Made by a program: the position numbers and the translations under genes
In this document: positions 1 through 11,910 of the stretch, piece after piece
How the letters are laid out: each line of letters opens with the position of its first letter
How positions within the stretch are numbered: position 1 is the first letter of the stretch
Source: Tetradesmus obliquus
Lineage: Eukaryota; Chlorophyta; Chlorophyceae; Sphaeropleales; Scenedesmaceae
Reading direction: 5' to 3'
Length of the DNA: 64,000 nt
NCBI GenBank assembly: GCA_030272155.1
Contig: CP126205.1
Span: forward strand, 1,352,501-1,416,500
Notes under the pieces: model-generated
What the model was told of the DNA's origin: nothing
Database searches by the model: none
Seen by the model: only the letters and a program-made list of their open reading frames with translations

Positions 1-1701
1 CGCAGGCACGAACGATGCCACGATGAGCACGGCGATACCCGCGTAGTCAAACCGCCAAATCATCTCCGCGATATGCTGCTTGCAGCAGCCCAGCAAATGG
101 CACACGCTGCTCGTCAACAGGCACACCATCGCGCCAGCAAAATACACGTAGACCGGCCAGCGCGGGACCGGCCACTGCAGAATCGGCTTCAGCTGCTGCA
201 GCAGAGCGGCCTGCACCACCCCGGCCCTGCTGGCCAGGTTGCTGCCAAGGCCTGCTGCTTTGAGCTGCAAGCTGAGCTCCACGTTGTGCAGGCTGTCCTG
301 CAGCTGGTGCAGCTTGTCTCCCAGTGCCGAACCCTGCCAGGCTGTGTGCATGCTGTCCTGCAAGCTGTGGATGTTATCCTGCAAGCAGCAATGGACCACA
401 GCACGCACAGCACAAACAGCAGGTCAACATCACTCCCGGCTGCACTCTCGCTCATGTTGGACAGGGTGGTCTTGTTTTGACTGTTGACTGCTGCTGCCGC
501 CGTCCCTGTGGCGGAGAGCAGCGATTGCCACCCCATACGCTGCTGTGCTGTCTGGCTGACCATGCTGCCTGCTGAACTCGCAGGCTAGTCAAACCCCAGG
601 TCAACAAGCCAACAACCTTATATACATACACAAACAAGCAATGACTTTCGCCCTGCTGCGCACCTGCAGCTGGTGCAGGTTGTCTGTAAATGACTCCGAC
701 AGCCGTCCCTCCAGCGCATGGACGCCATCCTGCAGGCGATGTTCTAGCGCGTGCACCCTGTCCTGCAAGCTGTGCTCCAGCGCATGCACTTTGTCTGACA
801 GGCCCTGCCCCAGCGCCTGCAAGTTGCCGCCCACGTGCAAGCTGTGCAGCTGCTGCTGCAGCTGCTGCTGCAGGTCGTGTAGCAGCACTTCTACGTGCTC
901 TGCTGTGACCGCCAGAGGGGTGGGTGTGTGTGTGCAGAAGAAGAAGGCCAGGCCGACGAAGAGGAAGAAGCCTGCAAGAGCAGCAGCAGCAGCCAAAGAC
1001 GTGTCAGAAGAGCAGTTGTAGTGCAGATGGCATGACATCAGCAGCAAGCACTCAGCAACGCAATTGCTGAACGCTGCAAGCGTTTCAGCATGCCAGGCTG
1101 CTTGAAACTCCGGATCGCTACTGCTGCACTGCCGCATGTTCTGCAGCCTGACGCACCCAGGATGTGCGTCCACACATTGCCAGTCTCGTTGTGCAGCACA
1201 AACAGCGTCTTGATGCTTTCCCTGAAGCTCTGCTCTGGGCGGTAGGAGCCCACAATGTACCTGCATGCAGCCACACAGAGCCAGCTGCATCACGCATGCA
1301 TGCTGGCATGAACAGGCCACACTGCCATGCTTCAACCAGTCCAGAGCCCGCAGCGCCTGCATGCTCGCATGCTGAAGCTTGCAGCGCATATGCAATGATG
1401 TAATCAACATCTCCGCTGGCAATTTTGCACCAAAGCGGCGATGTTGGCTGACCTTTGCATGTCTACTGCTGAGCAGCAGCAGCACTGGCTTGACCCGTGA
1501 ACGACCACCATGCACTCACTCGTTATCCTTTAGGAAGTCTGGTAAATCAACCCAGTCCACAAGCCGCTGCTTTAAGCTGCGCTTGGGCTGTGCTGCCTTT
1601 CCCCTACGCCTCCTGGGCACATCAGTGCTTACGGCTTTCACAGCAGCGTCATGAATGGACCGCTCAGCCTGTGATCGCCGACGTATGCCCGTCACCGACA
1701 T
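1..1701 (-). CDS. PAQR (adiponectin receptor/HHP-like) membrane protein, 3' part outside window
   Basis: Seven-transmembrane PAQR-family protein (adiponectin/progestin receptor, plant HHP group), probably in the plasma membrane or ER. Exons by splice phase: 1701-1520, 1260-1157, 971-664 and 378 to beyond base 1, giving about 324 visible residues. The family signature is clear: DLPDFLKDNE at the end of exon 1 joins YIVGSYRPEQSF and HNETGNVWTHILG in exon 2, then the first membrane helix GFFLFVGLAFFF. Exon 4 carries WPVYVYFAGAM, SSVCHLLGC (Ser and His of the presumed metal site) and RFDYAGIAVL (the conserved Asp). Between helices 1 and 2 lies an unusually long insert of about 140 residues with repeated amphipathic units such as LQDRVHALEHR, probably helical or coiled-coil. 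The start ATG at 1701 opens the exon-1 frame; an upstream exon is not excluded. Identity is firm; ligand and signalling role are unknown. Confidence 0.88.
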
Positions 1702-4700
1702 TACGGTGGTTTTACCGGCAACAGAATTGCATACGGGTGAAGCTTATAAGCGCGTAAAGGGTTGCGTGACGTCTTCGACAGATTGCCTGATCAGAACAAC
1801 GAGGGCAGAAACTTCATCAGCAAAACATCAAGCATTTAAAATCATAATATTTCAATGGAGGTGGGGACGGGACCACCCTACCTTCCAGGTTAGTTTGGCT
1901 GTTGGGGTTCTGGCATGCCCATCAAGTTGCCTCCCACCGCCTGAAGGCCCTCCTGACCCGAAGATAAGCTCGATTTGGTAGCGTGCAATCCTGCCAAGAC
2001 ATATTGTGTAGTCCAGTTACCACTTGCTGCCAACAACACCGCAGCTGCGAAATCTGAACACACGCCGCGCACGGCTGTACTGCATGAAGCAGCAGCAAAA
2101 GCTGGCTGCTTACACACATATCTTGCATGCTGTAACAGCAGCGAAAAGCAGCATAAACTGCAACTTGACAAGTTCGACTGAGGTACGACGACGCATTTTG
2201 AGAATAAGTGCTATGTTGACATGCTCAAAACTGTGCGGCTTCACACCGCGCACCACAACCCACGACAACACAATGCCATGCAACACGAACGCGTGTATGA
2301 GTTTCTGCTAGTCAAAGATTTGCACAACAGGTGAAGCATCAACCACGGTCATCATGTGGGGGGATACAGAGCATGCCCGGCAGGTTCAACAAGGTCCGCC
2401 TACAACTGAACCTCGCATAACCTTGGCAGGTCGCCCTACGCGCCGCACACATTCACACGCAACACACACAAAACTCCGTCTCAAACCGCCTAGCGCCACA
2501 TTCAACGTGGCTGCTGCTCCAAGTCCCGCAACATAACGGATGCAGCGTGTGCTCTGTGTGTGAGGGTGGCGTGGAGATGCTTGCACGGGTGGATCAGTGC
2601 AGGACGCATGTGACATGGAACCGGCCACAACAGCCAGGTTGTAGTGAACACTCTACAGGTAAACAAGAGCTGCCTCGACTCCCTATGACAGGCGGCAGCC
2701 CGTCCCCGCCTCCCCAACCACTGTTTTAGGTGAGAGGAAGAAGCGGCAAAACTGGCGCGCCTGAGCAAGGCTGCGCAAGCGCCATGCAAGCTGCACGGCA
2801 TATGCCATGCATGCGTGGCGCGTGCAGCCTCGGCTTCAAGGCAGTGCTGCAAAACTGCACGATCTCGGTGGTTTCCAACAGTAAGGAGCAACTGTGTAGC
2901 ACAACTCTGCTGGCCGCAACCCAAGAGGTTGCGCAGCTGCAACTGCGCAGCGGCCACGCACACAAATCAACCCACAAACACATGCGTAAAACTGCGTACA
3001 TCAACTCATCACAAGCACGGACTCACGCTGCCGCCCATCACTGGCAGGGCACAGCTCTCCCGAAACCACAAACCCCTCTGAAAGCCACGCACTCTCCAAC
3101 TGTAGAAACTCGGCAGACTGCAGCGGCTCCATGGCAGCACAGCCGACCGGAATGTTCAATGTTGTACCATTGCACCAGTGTTGTGCTAGTGTAGTGTCTC
3201 GCAGCCACCAGGCAGTGCACTAGATGGTGTGTCAATGCAGTAGGTAGTAGTAGTTGTACGTGCCTGGTGCGCGACTCGTGCTGATCGCACCACACATCAG
3301 CAGCAGGGGCTCACCCGTTCTCCTCGCGTCACATGCGCCACATCGCACCACGCAACAACTGAGTGAGTAAGCTCTGAAGCACATCAAACCAGGCTCTGCA
3401 GCAATGCTCAAACAACCAGCACCCTGCCGCACCTCAACCCACAGAAAAGGATGCTACATACACGCCAACAGCTGCAGAGCATGTGAGGAGGCTCTGCCAT
3501 GCGCCGCATGCATTCAGCACATCACGCCATATCGTCACATCATGTCATCGCACCGCCCAGCAGCCTTGCCAGACAATACGGGTGCAAGCGCAGCAGCTTG
3601 CGGCTGCTACTGCTGCTGCACGGCAAGGTTGCTGCATCGACCAAACAGCAGCATGCGGAGTCCACAGGTCTCAAGCACACCAACGCATGCGCTGCCGCTA
3701 GGGCGACAGCAGCAGCATCATGATGTGATGCTCGAGTGCTGCATATGCTGCTTCCAAGCTCACAGCTGGTGATGCCCTGCAAGCCGCCTGTGCCACAGAG
3801 AGGGTTTGAACTGCCGCCTCGGCACATCGCTTTCGCCGATCCCCATGCAGCATGCTCCCCTCATCATTGCTCACAACCCCGCAGACCGATTGATGAGTAG
3901 CAGCAAGCATGCTGCGGCGGCTGCCGCCAGAGCTGATAGATAGACCCTATCAGCGCAAAAGAAACCTGCAAGAGCGAGCACTAACACGATCCAGCCTAAT
4001 CAAAGATGCACGAAACGCAAGCTATCAGTACGATTATTGCGCCAGAGAGGCATACAACAGCAGCGGAGCAAAGGCTAGCTGGCCAACCAGCCCCATGCAT
4101 TTGTGCAGCTGGTAAGTCCGTAGGAAAAACCAATCTGGGGCTCCTGCAGAGCACACCGGAGCGGCTATAACCAAAGGCATGCTCATATGCTGCCAGTCGG
4201 CGGTGCAAGTACAACAGGCAAACCCAACACTTTGCATAACCTTATTGCAAATGCAGCACACCCATGGCACAGCAGCAGCTAGGTGGGGCCAGCTGCCAGC
4301 TGCACACGCGGAAGAGTAACCGGCAGGAGCCTCTCACTCAAGGCAGCAGTGTGTAACGGCACTGGGGAAGCTTCGTGCAAGATGGAAATCAACCCGCTGC
4401 ATACAACTAATGGCTCAATGAAGCAGTCCCTTCATCCTCGCACATGTCGCCGCTGCCAATGCAAGGAGCACGCCGAACAAGTCGTAGTAGCATAATAATA
4501 CCAGGCACATATGATAACACTCAAGCCGCACAGACACACACGCATAGCCCATTGCTGCATAACCAGTAACGCCAGGCACCAGGGCACCTATCCCGGGCCT
4601 AGATTACCAGCACTTTGCGGCGCACATAACACGTTTGATTACGTGTCTGCCGGCAAGCAGTGGCATCTGGTCAGAGAAGCCTTGCCGCATATGTGCTGCT

Positions 4701-7700
4701 GAGCAATTGCCAAGCAAGAGCTGCGGCGCTTCGCCGCCGGCATCTGATGTGGCGATCAAGTGCGGCGGGACGAATGCTGCGGGTCATGGAAACGCTGCAA
4801 GCGTGCCTGCATTTGTCTGCAGAGGCACAATCACAATAAGGCCCCCAGTTGTCGCCACTGCATATTGCGTGGGGACACGGGCACAGTCCGGGAGCATGAA
4901 ACAGTGTAATGGAGCAATGCACGCACGCACGCTATACATGCACACATACATATAACCCACAAATGGCGCAAAGCCAATCCCTTGCCAACCCCCCTTAGCT
5001 GTGGATGTGGTGAGGAACCCACGCCACCAGCCCCAACTCGACCCAAGCTAGCCCTGTACGCCGCAGATTGCCACTTTTGATCTCTTTTTTTGGTATTTTT
5101 TTGACAACCAGGCAGAGCATGATGCCGATCTGCTCCCCTTGCCCCTTCCTCATCATCAACCTCGCCGCCCCGGAAGATCCAGCAGGAAACAGTGCTGCTA
5201 CGGTGCGCGCCGCCTCACAACGCGGCTGAAAAGAAACAGTTCTCACTAGTCAAAGGGTACTATATGGTGCAACACTGCCAGGCCGGGAAGAAACCAAACC
5301 CCAAGCCACACACTCCTCGCTGTGTGAAATCCTCCTCTTTGAAAACAGTAAAAGAGCACACGTACAATGCAGCTCAACGCGATACACAAGCACCAGATAC
5401 ACACAGGATACACCTCATGCCGTGCACCTCCAGTCACCGTCTCTTTTCCTTCCCAGGGGCTAAACTCTCCTCATGTCTCCCAAAGTCTCCGCATGTCTCC
5501 TCATCTCAAAGTATCACCACACCTGCTTCCAGAAGCAGGAAACTGTGTGGCCGTATCTCGCACAGCGTAGCGTGCAACAGGCTAGCTCGAGCGGTCGGCG
5601 CAAAGCTGCAAGCTGGCGCAAACAGATTGACCACAAATGAGTGCAGCGATATGCTGGTGCGAGCGATTGGGTCGCAGTGTGTGGCGCATGCGTATGATGA
5701 CTAACAAGGTAACACGTAAGCCAGTGCTTCCAACCTGCCAGTTGCTGCTCAACGTAACAAACACGCAAAACCCTTCCCAGTCCTTCCCAGCCCAAGTGCC
5801 CGCATTATATGTCCCTGCCAGTGCTGCATGTTCCAGAAGCCACGCTCCAACAACAGGTTGAAGCTCTGACACACAACACTTCAAACCACAGTCCTGCTGC
5901 TGTACGGGAGCCAAACACGAGCCACCAACACACACGCACGCAGTGCAAGGGACTCTGCGTGCATGCACAATCACATCACTGCACCCGCCTGGCGTTAAGC
6001 CAAAGAAAAGGGACAGCAGCAGTGTCGCAGTGTGCGGAGTGCCATGTGAGGGAGTGCTTGGGAGCACCAGTGAGTGAAAAGGCAGATGCCGCAGCAGACA
6101 ACACAGAACATGCATGTCTGGAGAGCGCTGCTGCTGCCGTAGGAAGCCGTGTATCCATGTGCACAAGGTTCAACAAGTGCAGGATGAGGAAGGGGTGACA
6201 GCACAACACAGCGGCTGATGGTGCAGCATCACGAGTGGTTGCGCTGCTGCGCAGCAGGCGTGCACGCTCCATGCCTTTGCGTGGTGTGAATGCGCGACAC
6301 ACTGCACCCGGTCCCTGTTGCTCTGTGTACTCTGTGCGCTCCGAGGCGGCTGCAGAACGGTTCACTCCACACACCCAACACCCAACAAGCCTGTGCTCAA
6401 CTCGCAAACGCCACCGCGCCCGGGCGAGCAGCGGCCTCTGCAATGCAGCAACTGTTTCAAACTTCAAACCGCGAACTGAAGTATCCAACTGCGACCTGGT
6501 GAGAAGACCGGTCCAAACACCCAACACCTGTGGCAGCAACCGCGCGCGGCACCCAGCCTATGTAGGTAGGGCGCAGCTGCAAAACCATGCACAAAAGCAC
6601 GACCTCGCAGCAACCTTCCCATGTAGGAGCATTAGCCGGGGACAATGCGCAAGCTGTGTTTCAACACCTCCAAAACACCAACACACACCGCCAGCCACGC
6701 AGCAGCAGCAGCCAGGCACCCCTGGGTGCCTAACCGGCCCTCTGGCAAGCGGCGAAACCACACAACCTTCACCGCACAGCACACGATTTCCAGCACAACC
6801 AGACCAGCCAAACACTGCAGCGACGCCCTGTACTAGGTACGTATCCACCAGAATCCAGGCTCTCTCATGCACCGCTAACTCCAGCCGAGCCAACGCTCTG
6901 CCGGCCTCAGGACAGGCATTGCTGTCCCTGAAAGCCCGGCAGTTGGCAGGCTGCAAGCACGCTCACTCTCTCCCACAGTCCTCCGCCGCATGAAAAGCAA
7001 ATCCAACCTCGCACACGGCACGCGAGCTAGCCGTGCGCGCATGAGTAAGCAGAATAATAACGGCGGAACACGCCCTGCTGCAGTGTGTAAGTGCTTAATA
7101 TGCGTAGTCTAGACGTCAAATCCGCAAGCAACGCGTGGCGGCAAAACACGCCGCGAGATGTATGCTCATGACAGATCCGCTTGCACCAAAAGTCATCATG
7201 TGGAGCAAGCGACGGGACAGGGCAAGCTACCAGCCGGCAAAACAACGCCCCTGCCCTGCCCTGCACCAAAGTTCCTTCCGCTGCGTCAAAACGACTCCCG
7301 CCTGTGGCACAGAGCCCCAAATCCTCCCAAGCCCAAAACCCTCCAGCCCAAAACCCTCCAGCCCAAAAACCCTGCTCTGCGTTCTATTGCTTCTTCGGGA
7401 CAGTCTCGCAAGCTGTCAGTCCTCCAAACACATCAACAGCCCTGGCCATCCTCCATACCCCCTGCAGCCTGCAGCCAACCATTGAGGCAACACGAATGTG
7501 CAACCCGGCAGGCAGCAGCCGCAGCATACAAACCCTGGCAACCCCAGGCAGGTTGGCAGCTGCAGCAAGCTGTGCCGGGCTACCCCGCCGCAGATCAAAC
7601 ACAAACGATGCGCGCGGCCCAGGAAACTGCAATGCGCAGCATCAATTGATGATGCATCCATGCACGTGGGCATGCATGGCAGTAAGCTGCGGCCGCGCGC

Positions 7701-8867
7701 TTGATTGCACCAGCACCAGCACCACAGCGAGCTCCCATTTGCTAGGACAGTTGGATACTAGCTGTAGCAACGGCAACGCAAGCTATGCCTTTGGCCCTGT
7801 TAGGGCAGGCAGACTCTCAAGACAGAGCAGTTATGGGCTAGCAGACATGCGCTGTGCACTTGTGCCGCCGCCCCCCGCCATCCACTCTCCACACGCGTTT
7901 ATGTGGTTTGCACAGCTCACACCTCTCTCCGTCCCATAAGCATGCATGTGCAGGTAGGTGTTAGCACTTTGCAGCAGCACACAAGCCCAGACAGTAAAGC
8001 CAGGTCTGATGCTGGAAGCATAACAAGTAGTAGCCCAAACAACGCAGCAAACAGACGGCAGCAGCAGGGGATGTGAGTGACTCCCCTGCTGCCGCCACTG
8101 CCACTGCATGCTCTACCCCAGTTCAAATTGTTTCAGACGTCACTCACTTCTGTGAGATCCAATGAACCCTGCATCCAGATCAGAGTCAGCACCAGCAATG
8201 CACAGCAGCAAGCTGCCTCTGATGCATGCACACACACCCACACACACATTGCACTCCGCAAGCTCTGCACAGAAGCATTCCCCAGGACCCCACGCACAAA
8301 GAACGCAATCAGGGCTGAGCGATGGAGGCTCAACCCGCTGATATGCAGAGGCTGCTGCACGTAATCGGGAATCCAACCAACACACACAACCTGCCTTCCC
8401 AGCCGACAACCTGCCAAACCTCTCCGCCCTATGTGCAAAAGCGTGCCCCTCCCTGCCACCACAAAACACGCAACCTTAACGGTAAGATGTCGTGTGCACT
8501 GCAGCCCGGTCCCATGCCCCAGGCGCAGCCATACTCAAGTTCAGCTGCCCTGATTTGTTCCTTGCGCGCTATCAACCTCCAAGATGGGCATCACACAGCA
8601 CACACTCAGCACACGCCAAATGCAGCGCAGCAGCTTTCAACTCCTCGCGCCGCCAAAGCATTCCGCCCAAAACTGCCAGCTGCAAAAGGTGCAGCAATCC
8701 CCCCGCCGGGCACAACTCCCCCACCCCAGGCCCACAAGGCTTGAAGCCGCCAAGTCCACCCAACTTGGATGCCCATATACCCAGCTCAACTTCACGCTGC
8801 GAACTTCACATCCAGGGCAACTTCACGCCGCGAACTTCACACCCAGGGCAACTTCACGCCGCAAACT
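1702..8867. other. Gene-poor stretch, A/C-rich on the plus strand
   Basis: I see no exon chain with a recognisable family here on either strand. Open frames exist (for example 6235-6993 plus and 5582-6166 minus) but they lack conserved motifs. The A/C-rich plus strand matches flanks of minus-strand genes, so part of it may be 3' UTR of the receiver-domain gene ending at 8868. A short array of a CCCAAAACCCTCCAG unit lies at about 7325-7370. Confidence 0.5.
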
Positions 8868-8876
8868 TCACGCCTG
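8789..8876. repeat. 31-bp tandem repeat (about 3 copies) at the stop codon of the receiver-domain gene
   Basis: A unit containing AACTTCACGCCGCGAACTT is repeated about three times with small changes. It spans the stop codon (8868-8870) and the first bases of the 3' UTR of the minus-strand gene. Confidence 0.75.
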
Positions 8877-11800
8877 CATCGTGGTGAGCAGCTCCGCCAG
8901 GCTGTTGCTCTTCTTCATGCTCAGCTCCAGTGGAAGGTCATCCATGACGTCATCAAACAGGCCTGCTGCAGCAGCAGCAGCAGCGACGCCACTGCAGCCG
9001 TCATCAGTCACGCCAGCACAGCCGCCCCCCGGGCCGAACAGACTCTGCAGGTCCGCCAGCATGCCGCAGCTATCCACATGTGTCATGCCGCCACTTCCCT
9101 CGCTGCAGGAGTCACCGGAGCAAGCAGCAAACAGATCGCTCATGCTGCCGAGCAGCGGATCTGCTGCTGCCGCTGCCTTGCCGGAAGGCGCAGCAGCAGC
9201 CTGCTTCTGCGCAACGCAGAAAGCTGGCGGTGCCATCTGGGGAGCTGCTGCGGCAGCGGCAGCTGTTGCGGCGGCTGCAATGGCAGCTCCGCGCGCTGCG
9301 CTGTTGCAGTTGACCTCGAAGCTCACCCGCTGCTGGTGTCCTGCGATGTTGCCGCGGCTAGCTGCGGAGCATTCGAAGCTCACACGTGCGCCAGTTGTGG
9401 TGCTAGCCGCACTGCAGTCAAAGCTGACACGCTGGCGGCCGTGGCAGTCAAAGCTCAGGCGGCTGCTGCCTGCCTCCATGCTGGCGCGCTGCTGCGCGGC
9501 CTGCTGCTGCTGGTAGCGCTGCTGCTGCTGCTGCTGCTCCTGCAGCTCCGCCAGGTCAGCAGGCAGCTTTAGGCCTTCCCTCTCAAGTGCTGTGAGCTCT
9601 CCATCCAGCAGCCCGGAGTGGATCATGTTCACATCCAGATCATCTTCTGCTGTGATGTCTCCAAGCATGAAGTCGAATGCATCGCCAATGTCCAAGGTTG
9701 CTGCTGCGGCGGCTGTGTCCGCTGCTGCTGCGGATCCACCCAGGCTGGCGGCCAGTGCTGCTGCTGCCGAGGCGCCAGTGAAGCCGCCTGCGCCAGACTG
9801 CTGCTGCTGCGGCGGCAGGCAGGAGACCGGCGCTGCTGCTACTGCTGCCGCATCCTGCTGCTGCATGGCAGCAGCCTCGAAGGCACTGACCGAGCCTGGC
9901 ATGCTGTAGCCGCCCATCATGCCTGGTGCTGCTGCTGCTGCTGGGTTGCCGAAGCCGCCGAATGCCATTGCCATAGGCGGCATTGCCTGCATCATAAAGC
10001 CAGGCATGAAAGGAGCCTGCATGCCTGGCATCGGCATAGGAGGCATGCCCATGGGCATTCCACACATTCCCCAGGCGGACATGGATGGCATACCCATGCC
10101 TGCTGCTGACGCCACGCCCTGCTGGCTGCTGCTTGAGCTGCTGCTGCTTGCAGGAGGCACGATGCCTGGTGCGCGCGCAAGCGGGCACATCGGCATACCC
10201 CACACCATACCCTGAGGAAGAGCCCCGAGGCCGGTTGGTAGCGGCACTGCAGACAGGCCTGCAGTTCCGGACTGTGTGCCGGCCTTGGGTGCTGCTGCCG
10301 GCTGCTGCTGGGGTGCAGCAGCCTGTGCAGCAGCAGCAGCAGCAGCTGCTGCAGCCTGAGGCTTGGAGGCCAGGGGCGGCTTGCTTGCAGGTGTCACTGG
10401 AGTGGGGTGGCGCACCGCCTTCTTGATGCTACGCTGCTGCTGCAGCTGCTGCACGCTTGCAGGACAAGCTGCAGCAGCAGGCTCTGCTGCTGCCTCATCG
10501 TTGCTGGGCGAGCCAGGAGAGCCCGGCACTGCCAGCTGCAGGGTGCTGTAGCTGCTGGCCATGCTGTTGAGGCTGCGGGTGCTGGGGCAGCTGTGCACGG
10601 GTGCGTGCCTGCTCTTGTGCAGCTTGTGTGCACCGCCTGAGGGGCCCTTGCAGGGGGAGTCTGGCCCACTTCCTGCAGGAGTGGTCAAACTGAAGGACAG
10701 CTCAGTTGCTGCGCTGCTGCCGCAGCGGCTGAGGCTGAGGCTGGGGCAGCGAGCTGGCTCATACAGGCTCGACATGGTGGCCAGCGCCATGTTTGCTGCT
10801 GTGTTGACCGCGGGGCGCTTCAGCTGCTGCGCGCTGCTGTCGGCAGCTGCTGCAGCGGATGCGCCTGCAGCCTCGCCTGCTGCTGCTTGCTCGCGCTCCG
10901 GCTCCTCTGGAATCACCTCCATGGCGTCGAGCTCCTTCCTTGCTGCTGTTGCGGGTGCAGCTGCAGCGGTTCCTGCAGGCTGCACAGCAACACTGCCTGC
11001 AGCGGTGCTGTCGCTGCTGCAGTTGATGTTCATGTTGCCCATCATCTTGCGCACGGTGTGCTGCCAGATGTTCTGCAGCTTCAGGGGAGACAGCGGCTTC
11101 GCCAGGAAGTCAACGGCGCCCAGCTGGATGCCTGCAGGACAGCAGCAGACAGTAGCAGAAGCCGGTCAAACAAGCATTGACCGCAGGTTTGACCAAGAGC
11201 ATGACAAGACAGCAAGCCAGCAAGCCAGCATCAGCAGCCATGTGCTAGGCAGCAGGGTTAAGCTCAGCATGCATGCAATTGCAAAAAGCTTTCTCTGCCC
11301 TTTCCTGCGAGCAGCTGCTGCTGCATTCCGACCACCCCAACCGCTAGACACAGCAGCATCAGCACATGCCGCACCTGTCATGATGTCTTCCTGCGCGGGG
11401 TTTGCTGCCATCAGGATGCATGGCACGCCCTGGCACATGTCCAGCAGCTGCTGTCCTGCGCTGCTGCATGCCTTGCCAGCCAGCATGTCTTTGTCAGCCA
11501 ACAGCACATCAAAGCTGCTGCCGCTGTTCAGGAGCGCAAGCGCCTCGGCGGTGCTGCTGCATGGTGTCACCTGTAAGTGCAACAACCATAGACATGCAGG
11601 CAGCATCGCATGGAGTTCAGGACAGGACAGGGCTGATCACAAGGAATGGCTTCGCAAGCTGTGGTGCAGCATGCAGAGGCTTGCAGGTGGTTGTGGCGGT
11701 TACTCCCTGCAGGAAGCCACGATATGCAGCAGGGATGCCGGTTGCAGCTCAGACACCCCTCAGTCAGCTGCTGCTTACCGCATAGCTGCAGTCCTTGAGC

Positions 11801-11910
11801 AAGCCCTCTGCGTGGCTGCGAGCAGCCGTATCTCCATCCACAAGCAGCACGCGCAGGCCGCATGGGAAGCCTGGCCGTTCGCTGAAGCTGGGGCAGCGTT
11901 TGATGCCCAT
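8868..11910 (-). CDS. Receiver-domain (pseudo-response-regulator-like) protein with low-complexity tail
   Basis: Three exons (11910-11779, 11570-11375, 11131-8868) give a protein of about 863 residues. Residues 19-140 form a CheY-like receiver: VLLVDGD (first acidic residue D25, the second replaced by G26), FDVLLADKDM with phospho-acceptor D70, and GAVDFLAKPLSPLKLQNIW with the conserved Lys K121. The usual Thr/Ser after strand 4 is Ala (ILMAAN). The GAVDFLxKP-LxNxWQH stretch resembles plant and algal pseudo-response regulators of the clock/cytokinin type. The remaining 720 residues are Ala, Gln, Ser and Met rich, with a Met/Pro/Gly-rich block, acidic FDFMLGDITAEDDLDVNM, four short RVSFxCxAA/RLSFDC motifs and a conserved-looking C-terminus DDLPLELSMKKSNSLAELL. 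No Myb/GARP or CCT domain was found. Likely a nuclear regulator (inference). Confidence 0.85.

Noticed and set aside
6235..6993. 252-codon plus-strand open frame
   Set aside because: No recognisable domain or repeat and the same A/C-driven composition as other non-coding flanks here.
7320..7375. Telomere-like CCCAAAACCCT repeats
   Set aside because: The unit is CCCAAAACCCTCCAG and very short, not a TTTTAGGG-type telomeric array.
9080..10640. Several open frames on the plus strand opposite the receiver-domain gene
   Set aside because: They are shadows of the long minus-strand exon, made of Cys/Ala/Gln repeats from CAG/CTG triplets.
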